Positions 1 through 6,004 of a stretch of DNA of 13,884 nt are shown one piece after another. This DNA is from Gammaproteobacteria bacterium (GTDB lineage: Bacteria; Pseudomonadota; Gammaproteobacteria; SZUA-229), in contig JAPHRB010000046.1 of assembly GCA_026197015.1 (NCBI GenBank), positions 1 through 13,884 of the forward strand, written 5' to 3'. The notes under the pieces were generated by a model, which worked only from the letters and a program-made list of their open reading frames with translations, made no database searches and was not told the DNA's origin. The stretch's first letter is position 1. The number at the start of each line of letters is the position of its first letter. Both the position numbers and the translations under genes were made by a program.

Positions 1-1
1 G

Positions 2-151
2 CCTGCGCAAACGGGTGTTATCGGAACATTAGGCCCCATGGTAACTATTGTGTTGGCGGTATGGTTTTTGAATGAGCCTTTTACATTGTTTCATGCAGTT
101 GGCATTGTTCTGGTTATTAGTGGCGTAACTGTTCTGGCGAGAGGGAGATAA
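2..151 (+). CDS. EamA/DMT-family membrane transporter, C-terminal fragment
   Basis: An open frame enters from the left edge and ends with TAA at 149-151, giving 49 residues. It contains a hydrophobic helix (PMVTIVLAVWFLNEPF), then a second helix (GIVLVISGVTVLARGR) ending in positively charged residues. The pattern of a helix, a short 'LNEPFT' turn and a last helix ending in basic residues is typical of the final two transmembrane segments of EamA/RhaT-type drug/metabolite transporters, which export small metabolites across the inner membrane. The substrate cannot be told from this piece. The gene runs toward dnaG, so the two are convergent, with the palindromic region 152-429 between them. 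The family call rests on a short segment. Confidence 0.7.
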   Translation, partial: PAQTGVIGTLGPMVTIVLAVWFLNEPFTLFHAVGIVLVISGVTVLARGR

Positions 152-169
152 ATATATTATCTAACCGCA

Positions 170-201
170 TCTTGTTCCCACGCAGAACCGTGTGAACGAG
201 A
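170..201. repeat. Imperfect 13-bp inverted repeat (REP-like hairpin)
   Basis: Positions 170-182 (TCTTGTTCCCACG) and 189-201 (CGTGTGAACGAGA) can pair over 13 positions with one mismatch and one G:U pair, around a 6-nt loop. The GTTCCCACG-type arm resembles a palindrome found scattered between genes in many gammaproteobacterial genomes; that resemblance is from memory and not checked. It lies 18 nt after the transporter stop codon, so it may also help end that transcript, although no T-run follows. A second small hairpin (TGCAC/GTGCA, 234-250) follows it. Confidence 0.5.
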
Positions 202-256
202 CGAACAACAGATTGTTATGAGCTGAAAGAGATTGCACTGTTCAGGTGCATAGCCC

Positions 257-398
257 TCGGGGAAAGGTCTTGTTTTTTAAGCCCTGTCCCCTAAGCCCAT
301 ACCATCAAGAGCTGACAGGATAGCGATTCGACTCCGTAAAACTCTTGATGGCATCACAACAGGGGACAGGGCACCAAAAAGCGGTGACCTTTCCCCGA
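257..398. repeat. 142-nt three-tier nested inverted repeat (MITE/REP-like element)
   Basis: Three perfect inverted-repeat pairs are nested symmetrically. The outer arms are 257-269 and 386-398 (13 bp, TCGGGGAAAGGTC). The middle arms are 281-292 and 361-372 (12 bp, GCCCTGTCCCCT). The inner arms are 302-311 and 342-351 (10 bp, CCATCAAGAG). The unpaired steps between arms are of similar size on both sides (11 and 13 nt, then 9 and 9 nt), so the whole unit can fold into one long interrupted hairpin with a 30-nt apex. It sits between two convergent genes and contains no evident coding frame. GGGGACAGG-type arms are reminiscent of elements mobilised by REP-associated Y1 transposases, but no transposase is present here. 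It may also act as a two-way transcription barrier. Confidence 0.75.
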
Positions 399-429
399 AA
401 GAGATGATCATCGGTTATCAAATATGAAT

Positions 430-2175
430 TTAGCTCTGATAAAGCAGGCTTAATTCCGTCTTTTCTTCTGAGCTTAATTCAGATGTTCGGCTTTTGTTTA
501 ATAGTTCCTGCAGGCGTTCGTCCTTGTGTTTTTTAAGCAGGTTCTTAAAAGCGTCTTTTAAGGATGCGAGTTGTGTGTCTTTCTTCGCTTCAGGTATATC
601 TAGTTGCATGAGTTTGTTGATAACGGGAGCATCTTTAGCGTCTCTCCATCGTTCTAATAAAACAGAGGGTGAGTTCGTATCTGTTTGTATTATTGTTTTG
701 TGTATTTGTATTAATAGATTTAACCCCGGCATATCAGATGACAAAAGTTGTTCGGGAATTTCGCATTCTCTGGCAAGTGAAGGGTGCTGTAATAATAGTG
801 CAATAGCCAGACGGGTAGGGGTCATACTTATCTGGTGTTTTGGAGATACAGATTTAATGTTGTAATTATTTGTCAATGGTTTGTTATTAGATTCAGGTAT
901 ATGTTGTTGTAAACTTGAACTTGATAAACCAATCATTTTTGAAAGTTGATTAACTAACAGGTCTTTAAATACACCATCTTCAATTTTACTAATTAAGGGT
1001 TTGGCCTTTTCTGAAAGTCGGCCGCAACCATCTGCAGAAGATAAATCAAGGTCTTCTGATAAGTGCTGCAGCATAAAATCTGAAAGAGGTGTCGCATTAC
1101 TTAAACGTTGTTCGAATGCTTGCTGCCCCTCTTGCCTGACTAAGGTGTCAGGGTCTTCGCCATCTGGTAAGAATAAAAATCTTGCCTGTATACCATCGCG
1201 TAATACAGGGAGTGAGTTTTCTAATGCTCGCCATGCTGCTTTTTTACCTGCGGTATCTCCGTCATAACAAAAAATTAATTCAGGAACGATACGAAATAGT
1301 TTGGATATCTGTGTTTCTGAAGTAGCCGTGCCCAGTGTAGCTACCGCATATTTGATTCCATGTTGTGCAAGTGCAACAACGTCCATATAACCTTCAACAA
1401 TCACAATTCGTTTTAAATCTTTTACTGATTGCCTTGCTTCATATAAGCCATATAACTCTTCGCCTTTATGAAATACAGGGGTTTCAGGGGAGTTTAAATA
1501 TTTGGGTTCCCCTTTATCCAGTATGCGACCACCAAAACCAATTGTACGACCACGTCTGTCTCGAATAGGAAACATTATACGATCACGAAAACGGTCATAA
1601 TGTTTCTGAGGATTTTTTTCGATGCTCAGACCTGACTTTAGGCAGGCGGTTTTATCTTTTTCGCTCAAGCCTAACTGCCCTAGCGTGAAATCCCAGCTAT
1701 CAGGTGCGTAACCCATTTGAAAGTCTTTTGCTATTTCACCACTTAAGCCGCGCTGTTTTAAATATTCTACCGCACGAGGTGTTTTTTTTAGTTCATTGGC
1801 GAAGTTGATAGAGGCTTTTTCTAAAATTTCATAGAGTGGTTTTTTATCATCTTGCTGGGGGTTAAAACTACCCTGTTCGCGAGGTACGTCGAGATGATAC
1901 TCGGCGGCAAGTACTTCAATTGCATCTACAAAGTCAAGACGCTCGTATTCCATTATGAAACCAAGTGCAGTGCCATGGGCTCCACAGCCAAAACAATGAT
2001 AAAATTGCTTACTTTGACTAACAGTAAAAGAAGGGCTTTTTTCATTATGGAAAGGGCAGCAGGCGATATGTTCTTTACCACGCTTTTTTAAGGCGACACG
2101 GGAGTCTACTACGTCGACTATGTCAGCACGATTGATAAGGTCGTCAATGAATTGTTGGGGTATACGGCCAGCCAT
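430..2175 (-). CDS. dnaG: DNA primase
   Basis: DnaG makes the RNA primers for lagging-strand and origin DNA synthesis in the cytoplasm, working with the DnaB helicase. From the start chosen here the protein has 581 residues, the same length as E. coli DnaG. The N-terminal CHC2 zinc-binding motif is intact (Cys40, His43, Cys61, Cys64, within 'CCPFHNEKSPSF' and 'FYHCFGCGAHG'). The catalytic core follows, with the TOPRIM motifs 'VIVEGYMDV' (Glu261) and 'CYDGDTAG' (Asp305, Asp307). The last ~150 residues are the variable DnaB-binding region. I chose the ATG at 2175 because MAGRIP matches the usual DnaG N-terminus; an in-frame ATG at 2208 would add 11 residues. Neither start has a clear ribosome binding site. 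The neighbours are not rpsU or rpoD, its partners in the classic macromolecular-synthesis operon. The PstS-like gene lies upstream on the same strand. Confidence 0.97.
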   Translation of the reverse strand: MAGRIPQQFIDDLINRADIVDVVDSRVALKKRGKEHIACCPFHNEKSPSFTVSQSKQFYHCFGCGAHGTALGFIMEYERLDFVDAIEVLAAEYHLDVPREQGSFNPQQDDKKPLYEILEKASINFANELKKTPRAVEYLKQRGLSGEIAKDFQMGYAPDSWDFTLGQLGLSEKDKTACLKSGLSIEKNPQKHYDRFRDRIMFPIRDRRGRTIGFGGRILDKGEPKYLNSPETPVFHKGEELYGLYEARQSVKDLKRIVIVEGYMDVVALAQHGIKYAVATLGTATSETQISKLFRIVPELIFCYDGDTAGKKAAWRALENSLPVLRDGIQARFLFLPDGEDPDTLVRQEGQQAFEQRLSNATPLSDFMLQHLSEDLDLSSADGCGRLSEKAKPLISKIEDGVFKDLLVNQLSKMIGLSSSSLQQHIPESNNKPLTNNYNIKSVSPKHQISMTPTRLAIALLLQHPSLARECEIPEQLLSSDMPGLNLLIQIHKTIIQTDTNSPSVLLERWRDAKDAPVINKLMQLDIPEAKKDTQLASLKDAFKNLLKKHKDERLQELLNKSRTSELSSEEKTELSLLYQS

Positions 2176-2191
2176 GTGGCTATTTTGCCAC
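2176..2191 (-). promoter_or_regulatory. Stem-loop directly abutting the dnaG start codon
   Basis: Immediately before the dnaG ATG, GTGGC and GCCAC form a 5-bp stem around a 6-nt A/T-only loop, occupying the place where a ribosome binding site should be. No purine-rich Shine-Dalgarno sequence is visible there. The hairpin could keep primase translation low, which would suit a protein needed in few copies. This role is inferred; the inverted repeat itself is seen. Confidence 0.4.
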
Positions 2192-2305
2192 AGAGCCGAA
2201 CATAACACAGAGTTTTTGTTAACCAGGAGTGCTTAATAAGCTGATATGTTTTAATTATGTGTCTGTTTTAAGGCTTTCTAACAAATAATATAACTGGTTG
2301 AGTTC

Positions 2306-3202
2306 TTAATCGTAAGTTAAGTTAGATTTACTATTCGACTGGGATGCTAAAGTTTGTCTAGATTGAATCATCACCAGCCTGAGGGCATCAATGTAGGGCA
2401 CTACACCATTTTTAATCATAATACTTCTACCTGTTTTGCTGTGTGCAAAACGAATAAAATCCTTAACCTGTTTTGCATGGGGGCTCAGTGGATTAAAGGT
2501 TATATAAAGAGGTCTGTATAAAACATAACGACCGCTTTTGATAGTGTCATAATTTGGTTGTTTATTGTTCAGGCTTAATATTTTAACCTGTCTTAATCTT
2601 GCGCTGCTCACACCAGTAATGGCAAGCGCATTAATATCTGACTCAACGGCTTTCTCAATTGGCCCGCTTGATTTGAATTTTTTTGAATGTGGGAAGTCCA
2701 TATTTGTATCAGAAAATATTAAAGAACGTATTGAGTAACCTACGCCAGAAATTTTACCTTTTCGGGTTAACAATTTTATTGGGGCATCATGACCGCCAAC
2801 GGATTTCCAGTTTGTGATTTCACCAGTATATATTTTCCTAACCTGCTCAAGAGATAAATTATTTATAGGGTTGTCAGGATGCGTAATAACGGCTAAGGCA
2901 TCCCAGGCAACGGGTTCAAAACCGACTTTTTCTTCTTCAAGGTTCCCTGGCAAATAATATCTGCAAGCACCTCCAAAGTCTGCCGATAATTTTGAAACAT
3001 CACGAATGCCACGTGTTGCTCCGCCACCTTGTAAGTTTATGTCTATTTTTTTAGAGTCGCTGTATGCTTTAGCAAGGCGAGTCATATAAGATTTTTTACT
3101 TATGCCGCAACCTACCCAGTTAAGAATGTTTTCCTGAGAGTAAAGCGAGCTTGAATAAAATATGAAGATGCAGCTAGAAAATTGTAAAAAGAAATGACGC
3201 AA
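2306..3202 (-). CDS. PstS-like periplasmic phosphate/oxyanion-binding protein
   Basis: A 298-residue exported protein of the PstS-like (type II periplasmic binding) family, which captures phosphate or a similar oxyanion in the periplasm. Residues 1-23 form a signal peptide (MRHFFLQF, then a hydrophobic stretch ending near YSQ). Family-type motifs are 'GGGATRGIRDVSKLSADFGG' (~59-78), 'EPVAWDALAVITHPDNP' (~96-112) and 'LSLEQVRKIYTGEITNWKSVGG' (~117-138). Two cysteines (32 and 80) could form a disulfide. The start is a TTG at 3202, chosen because AAGGAG lies 6 nt upstream (3209-3214) and a signal peptide begins there; the longer frame to 3241 has no such site. No pst permease or ATPase gene is nearby, so it is an orphan binding protein that may serve a distant transporter or a sensory role. 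It is separated from the porin operon by a strong terminator and has its own promoter-like sequence. Confidence 0.85.
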   Translation of the reverse strand: MRHFFLQFSSCIFIFYSSSLYSQENILNWVGCGISKKSYMTRLAKAYSDSKKIDINLQGGGATRGIRDVSKLSADFGGACRYYLPGNLEEEKVGFEPVAWDALAVITHPDNPINNLSLEQVRKIYTGEITNWKSVGGHDAPIKLLTRKGKISGVGYSIRSLIFSDTNMDFPHSKKFKSSGPIEKAVESDINALAITGVSSARLRQVKILSLNNKQPNYDTIKSGRYVLYRPLYITFNPLSPHAKQVKDFIRFAHSKTGRSIMIKNGVVPYIDALRLVMIQSRQTLASQSNSKSNLTYD

Positions 3203-3279
3203 TGGAAGCTCCTTATATACCTTGAAGATACATATAAGCAAGAATCACCATGCTGTTTTATATTAATCTCCGAACATAA

Positions 3280-3307
3280 AAGATAGCACATAAATAAAGT
3301 AAATCAA
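3280..3307 (-). promoter_or_regulatory. Sigma-70-like extended -10 promoter of the PstS-like gene
   Basis: On the minus strand there is TTGATT (3302-3307), a 16-nt spacer and TATCTT (3280-3285), preceded by TGC, giving an extended -10 (TGnTATCTT). The likely start of transcription is about 70 nt before the TTG start codon. It lies downstream of the porin terminator, so the gene is probably transcribed on its own. Predicted by eye only. Confidence 0.45.
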
Positions 3308-3370
3308 TTAATGCCGGCAATTCAGGGTCAATATTAGTCGTTGCTTAATTGGATAAAAATATAGCTTGTA

Positions 3371-3396
3371 TAAAAAAACTCCCCCAAACGGGGGAG
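3371..3396 (-). terminator. Rho-independent terminator of the DsrE/porin operon
   Basis: Read on the minus strand, CTCCCCC, a 4-nt loop and GGGGGAG form a perfect 7-bp GC-rich stem (3379-3396), followed by seven T residues (3372-3378). It lies about 30 nt after the porin stop codon. This is a textbook intrinsic terminator, and it separates the porin operon from the PstS-like gene. Confidence 0.92.
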
Positions 3397-3424
3397 GAAA
3401 ACGTTTCCAGTTTATTTATAGCTA

Positions 3425-4735
3425 TTAAAATATTGCTAATAACTGTAATGACAACCTGTCATCAAGATTATCAGCAATCAGGTTTGCTGCTTGAGTATCA
3501 GTAAAGCCGGGGGCATCCTGATTGCGTATTTCATAGTTGAAAGTGACGCGGGTTTTCTTGTTAAAGAAATATTGCGCACCCAGAGTAACTGTATCGAAAA
3601 CACGTTCACCGTTTACAGTTTCAGTTGCTCTGTTTAATACATCATAACGAATATCCAGCTCCAGTTTTGGTAATACCTTGTAGCCGAAATCCAGGTAATA
3701 ACCATCAGACTTATCGTCAGTGAGCACATTTATGGTGGCAGTGGTTGTATCGGCATTGTTTCTAGAGCCAGGAACCGCTCCGCCGTCAGAACCATTAAAG
3801 ATCATACCATCTGCTGTCATGTATTCAGCTGCTGCGCGATACTTGCCCTTAAGAAAAGTGAAACCTGAACCATTACGAGTACGGTCATATTCACCAGCAC
3901 CTGAGGTAGTTAAGGTACGAGTCCCATTCTGGTTCCATGCGAATATTTTAAGTCCTTCGCGACGTGCTCCTTTGCCGCCATAAACAAGTTCAGACGACCA
4001 ATATATGTATGTGTCTTTGTTGTTGTCATTATCAGTCCGGTTTATACCATTTCCATTTCCATACATTACAGCATAACTGTGTTCCCAGTCGTTTACCTTG
4101 AATGTATCAAATACCTGGATACCCTGATCTCGGAAGGCGCCAACGGAGCCATTTGGTCCATTAGCATTTGTAGTCGGGGCGGCAATGCCGTCTCCGTCGG
4201 TGAAGCGTTCAAGCATCATCTGATCAGTCATACTGGTAAAGTTTACATAGTTAAATACGTGAATAGCCTGTAAACCTTCTTCAGATGTCGGTGTTTTAAA
4301 TTGCCCAACTCGAATACGCGCGCCAGGGATATGATTTAAAGTGATGCTGGCGTCAGTTAATGCGACACCTGTATTACCAAGTTTAGTTATTCCGTTGTGG
4401 CCAAATTCTGCTAGAAAGAAGTAGTTAACTTTGTCATCAAGAGGGAAGCCTGTGCCTCGTACACCAACACGTGCACGGCGAATATTAAACGATTCATTAG
4501 ACTTGTTATCTGGTTTGATCATATTTGGAGACATGTTCTGTCCGCCAAATGGTGTACCTGCCGGTAATTTTGTGCCATCAGTTTTCTGGTATTCAGGTTG
4601 TATAAATCCCCAGACTTTTGCACGTGACGATGTGCCCGGGCTTTCTGTGCCTTGTAATGACAACCAGTTGGCTGCATATGTGCTTGTGCTAATTAATGAC
4701 AAACCAGTCAATAATACTATTTTTTTTATATTCAT
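3425..4735 (-). CDS. Phosphate-selective porin O/P-like outer-membrane porin
   Basis: A 436-residue outer-membrane beta-barrel of the OprO/OprP (phosphate-selective porin) type, which lets small anions or other solutes into the periplasm. Residues 1-22 are a signal peptide (MNIKKIVLLTGL... TYAA). Family features are 'NIRRARVGVRG' followed by 'VNYFFLAEFG' in the first strands, 'GARIRVGQFKTPTSEEGL', and alternating polar/hydrophobic strands to the end. The protein ends in phenylalanine ('LQLLAIF'), the usual outer-membrane assembly signal. I chose the ATG at 4735 because GAGGA stands 8 nt before it and the signal peptide starts there; a longer frame from 4756 would add seven residues (MYHEEIL). 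The DsrE-like gene is 22 nt upstream on the same strand, so the two form an operon ending in the terminator at 3371-3396. Substrate specificity cannot be deduced; pairing with a DsrE-like protein argues against a simple housekeeping phosphate porin. Confidence 0.85.
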   Translation of the reverse strand: MNIKKIVLLTGLSLISTSTYAANWLSLQGTESPGTSSRAKVWGFIQPEYQKTDGTKLPAGTPFGGQNMSPNMIKPDNKSNESFNIRRARVGVRGTGFPLDDKVNYFFLAEFGHNGITKLGNTGVALTDASITLNHIPGARIRVGQFKTPTSEEGLQAIHVFNYVNFTSMTDQMMLERFTDGDGIAAPTTNANGPNGSVGAFRDQGIQVFDTFKVNDWEHSYAVMYGNGNGINRTDNDNNKDTYIYWSSELVYGGKGARREGLKIFAWNQNGTRTLTTSGAGEYDRTRNGSGFTFLKGKYRAAAEYMTADGMIFNGSDGGAVPGSRNNADTTTATINVLTDDKSDGYYLDFGYKVLPKLELDIRYDVLNRATETVNGERVFDTVTLGAQYFFNKKTRVTFNYEIRNQDAPGFTDTQAANLIADNLDDRLSLQLLAIF

Positions 4736-4757
4736 TAATATTTCCTCATGATACATA

Positions 4758-5195
4758 TTAAGGCTTAATCAGAGTGTAACCCTGAGCTGTTAAATCTAAA
4801 ATTCGCACAACACCTGCGCTAACAGGTGTTGCCTGTGAAAGCAGTTCGGGTTTATGGCCTAATTGTTTTGTAAAAGCTGCAATGGTGTTTTCGCATGCAG
4901 AAAACTGGATGCCCGATTCGCTCAAACCGCTAATACGTGACTGATTACTATTGCCTGACATTAAGAGTCTAAGACCAGGACCAAATGCAACGATTTCAAT
5001 ATCAACCTTATCCTGACCATAATGTTTGATCAGGTTTCCGGCGACATTTAAAACCAGAGTTTGTTTGAATGGATTTGGGTCGCTTATCTGGAGAACAACG
5101 CGCTTCTCAGCGAATGGCTTGCTAGTGCTATCAGCATTAACAGTCATTGATGCCATGCTCAGCAGTAGCATGAAAATTAGAGTTATTGATTTCAT
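4758..5195 (-). CDS. Secreted DsrE/DsrF-like family protein
   Basis: A 145-residue DsrE-like protein with a signal peptide (residues 1-21, cleaved near VNA-D), so it is probably periplasmic rather than a cytoplasmic DsrEFH sulfur carrier. The DsrE-like fold is shown by 'KRVVLQISD', 'KVDIEIVAFGPGLRLL' and 'GIQFSACENTIAAF', with a single cysteine at residue 101 in the place where DsrE-type proteins often carry their reactive Cys. The C-terminus ends in 'AQGYTLIKP', a common DsrE-like ending. The protein is visibly related to the periplasmic part of the anti-sigma factor encoded divergently at 6005-6706 (shared FKQTL, IEI-A-G-GL-L, F-AC-N, and Y-IK at the end). The start at 5195 has a strong AGGAGG upstream, at a somewhat long 11-nt spacing. 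It is the first gene of the operon with the porin. Binding of a sulfur species or redox sensing is inferred. Confidence 0.85.
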   Translation of the reverse strand: MKSITLIFMLLLSMASMTVNADSTSKPFAEKRVVLQISDPNPFKQTLVLNVAGNLIKHYGQDKVDIEIVAFGPGLRLLMSGNSNQSRISGLSESGIQFSACENTIAAFTKQLGHKPELLSQATPVSAGVVRILDLTAQGYTLIKP

Positions 5196-5236
5196 TTTTT
5201 TATTAACCTCCTCAGGTTTAATTTTGATTTAGGTAA

Positions 5237-5264
5237 TAGATGAAACTTGTAGAAAAAATATTCC
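5237..5264 (-). promoter_or_regulatory. Putative ECF-sigma promoter of the DsrE/porin operon
   Basis: On the minus strand: GGAATA (5259-5264), a 16-nt spacer, then CATCTA (5237-5242). The same pattern with the same spacing occurs on the other strand before the sigma gene, and with a 15-nt spacer before the ModA-like gene. The predicted transcript start is about 35 nt before the DsrE start codon. The motif was found by eye. Confidence 0.55.
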
Positions 5265-5342
5265 AATTAGTTTAATTAAATCAATGAATTAGATAGTGCT
5301 AATTTAGTTATTTTCTAATTAATTATTTAATTTAAATTAAAT

Positions 5343-5370
5343 GGAATAAAAACCAGAACAAATGTATCTT
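5343..5370 (+). promoter_or_regulatory. Putative autoregulated ECF-sigma promoter of the sigma/anti-sigma operon
   Basis: GGAATA (5343-5348), a 16-nt spacer and TATCTT (5365-5370) lie 45 nt before the sigma start codon. The pattern matches the promoter-like site of the divergent DsrE/porin operon, as expected if the sigma factor drives its own gene. The two divergent promoters are separated by about 78 nt of very A/T-rich DNA (5265-5342), which could bend or bind nucleoid proteins. Confidence 0.55.
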
Positions 5371-5414
5371 TAATTAGTAACTCAATTTGTTTGAAGGATA
5401 TTTAAGAGTGTGCA

Positions 5415-6002
5415 GTGAATATATTTAAACTAGCGTGTCGCAAGGTGGGGCTCGTTAGACGCATAGAGTTAAGTCGTCCAAAGCTTTATCGAATGGCATA
5501 TGCCTGGTCGCATGATGCCATGCTGGCTGATGACCTGGTGCAGGAAACCCAGATGTTGGCACTTCAAAAAATAGAGCAGTTGAAAGACGATGCGGCTTTT
5601 GATGGTTGGGTTTATACTATTTTAAATAACGTCTGGTTGGGTTATTTAAGAAAAAGCAGGCCCAGTGAAGATATTGAGCGAATTGTAATTGCAGATAACA
5701 ATACACCAGAACATGAAATGCTGGTAAATCAGGTTGACCTGATGGTGCGTAGTGCCATGACAGGCCTGCCTAATGCACAGCGTCAGGTTGTTAGTCTGGT
5801 TGATCTGGAGGGACTTAGTTATAGTGAAGTAGCTAGTGTATTACAGGTGCCTATTGGTACAGTGATGAGTCGTCTGAACAGGGCAAGAAGTGCGCTAGGT
5901 AAGTGCATTAAAAAAAATCGTTTGGAACAACAAAATAAAACACATGTGGCATTAAAAGCACAGGAAAGCAATGCAGACAATATATTGAGAGTGGTGAAAT
6001 AA
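5415..6002 (+). CDS. ECF (group 4) RNA polymerase sigma factor
   Basis: A 195-residue sigma-70 family protein with only regions 2 and 4, as in extracytoplasmic-function sigma factors, which direct RNA polymerase to a small regulon when released by an anti-sigma factor. Region 2 spans ~22-82 ('LYRMAYAWSHD... ADDLVQET... FDGWVYTILNNVWLGYLRK'). Region 4 spans ~113-165 and includes the DNA-binding helix-turn-helix 'LSYSEVASVLQVPIGTVMSRLNRAR'. The start is GTG at 5415: an in-frame TAA sits at 5403-5405 and no better codon lies between. AAGAG about 6 nt upstream is a weak ribosome site. The C-terminal ~30 residues are a basic and polar tail beyond region 4. The anti-sigma gene begins 2 nt after the stop, so the pair is translationally coupled. 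I cannot assign an ECF subgroup. Confidence 0.95.
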   Translation: MNIFKLACRKVGLVRRIELSRPKLYRMAYAWSHDAMLADDLVQETQMLALQKIEQLKDDAAFDGWVYTILNNVWLGYLRKSRPSEDIERIVIADNNTPEHEMLVNQVDLMVRSAMTGLPNAQRQVVSLVDLEGLSYSEVASVLQVPIGTVMSRLNRARSALGKCIKKNRLEQQNKTHVALKAQESNADNILRVVK

Positions 6003-6004
6003 TA

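Noticed and set aside
403..412. 10-bp perfect palindrome GATGATCATC near the dnaG stop
   Set aside because: It is short enough to occur by chance and has no second copy nearby, so it is not called an operator.
494..865. Open frame on the + strand inside dnaG (123 aa), and similar ones at 1001-1267, 1365-1568 and 1852-2091
   Set aside because: They lie opposite a well-conserved primase gene, have no ribosome site and their translations show no recognisable domain.
2209..2305. Promoter for dnaG in the gap after the PstS-like gene
   Set aside because: Only weak boxes with poor spacing could be found (for example TTAGAA-N18-TAATTA), not enough to report. No terminator is visible either, so read-through from the PstS-like gene is possible.
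3203..3241. Longer N-terminus for the PstS-like gene from a TTG at 3241
   Set aside because: It has no ribosome site and would place 13 residues before the signal peptide, whereas the TTG at 3202 has AAGGAG at ideal spacing.
3203..3424. ECF-type GGAATA promoter before the PstS-like gene
   Set aside because: The nearest match (GGCATTA) lacks the GGAATA core and its downstream TATCTT is too far away; a sigma-70-like reading fits better.
3720..4751. Several + strand open frames opposite the porin
   Set aside because: The minus-strand porin has a signal peptide, barrel pattern, start site and terminator; the antisense frames have none of these.
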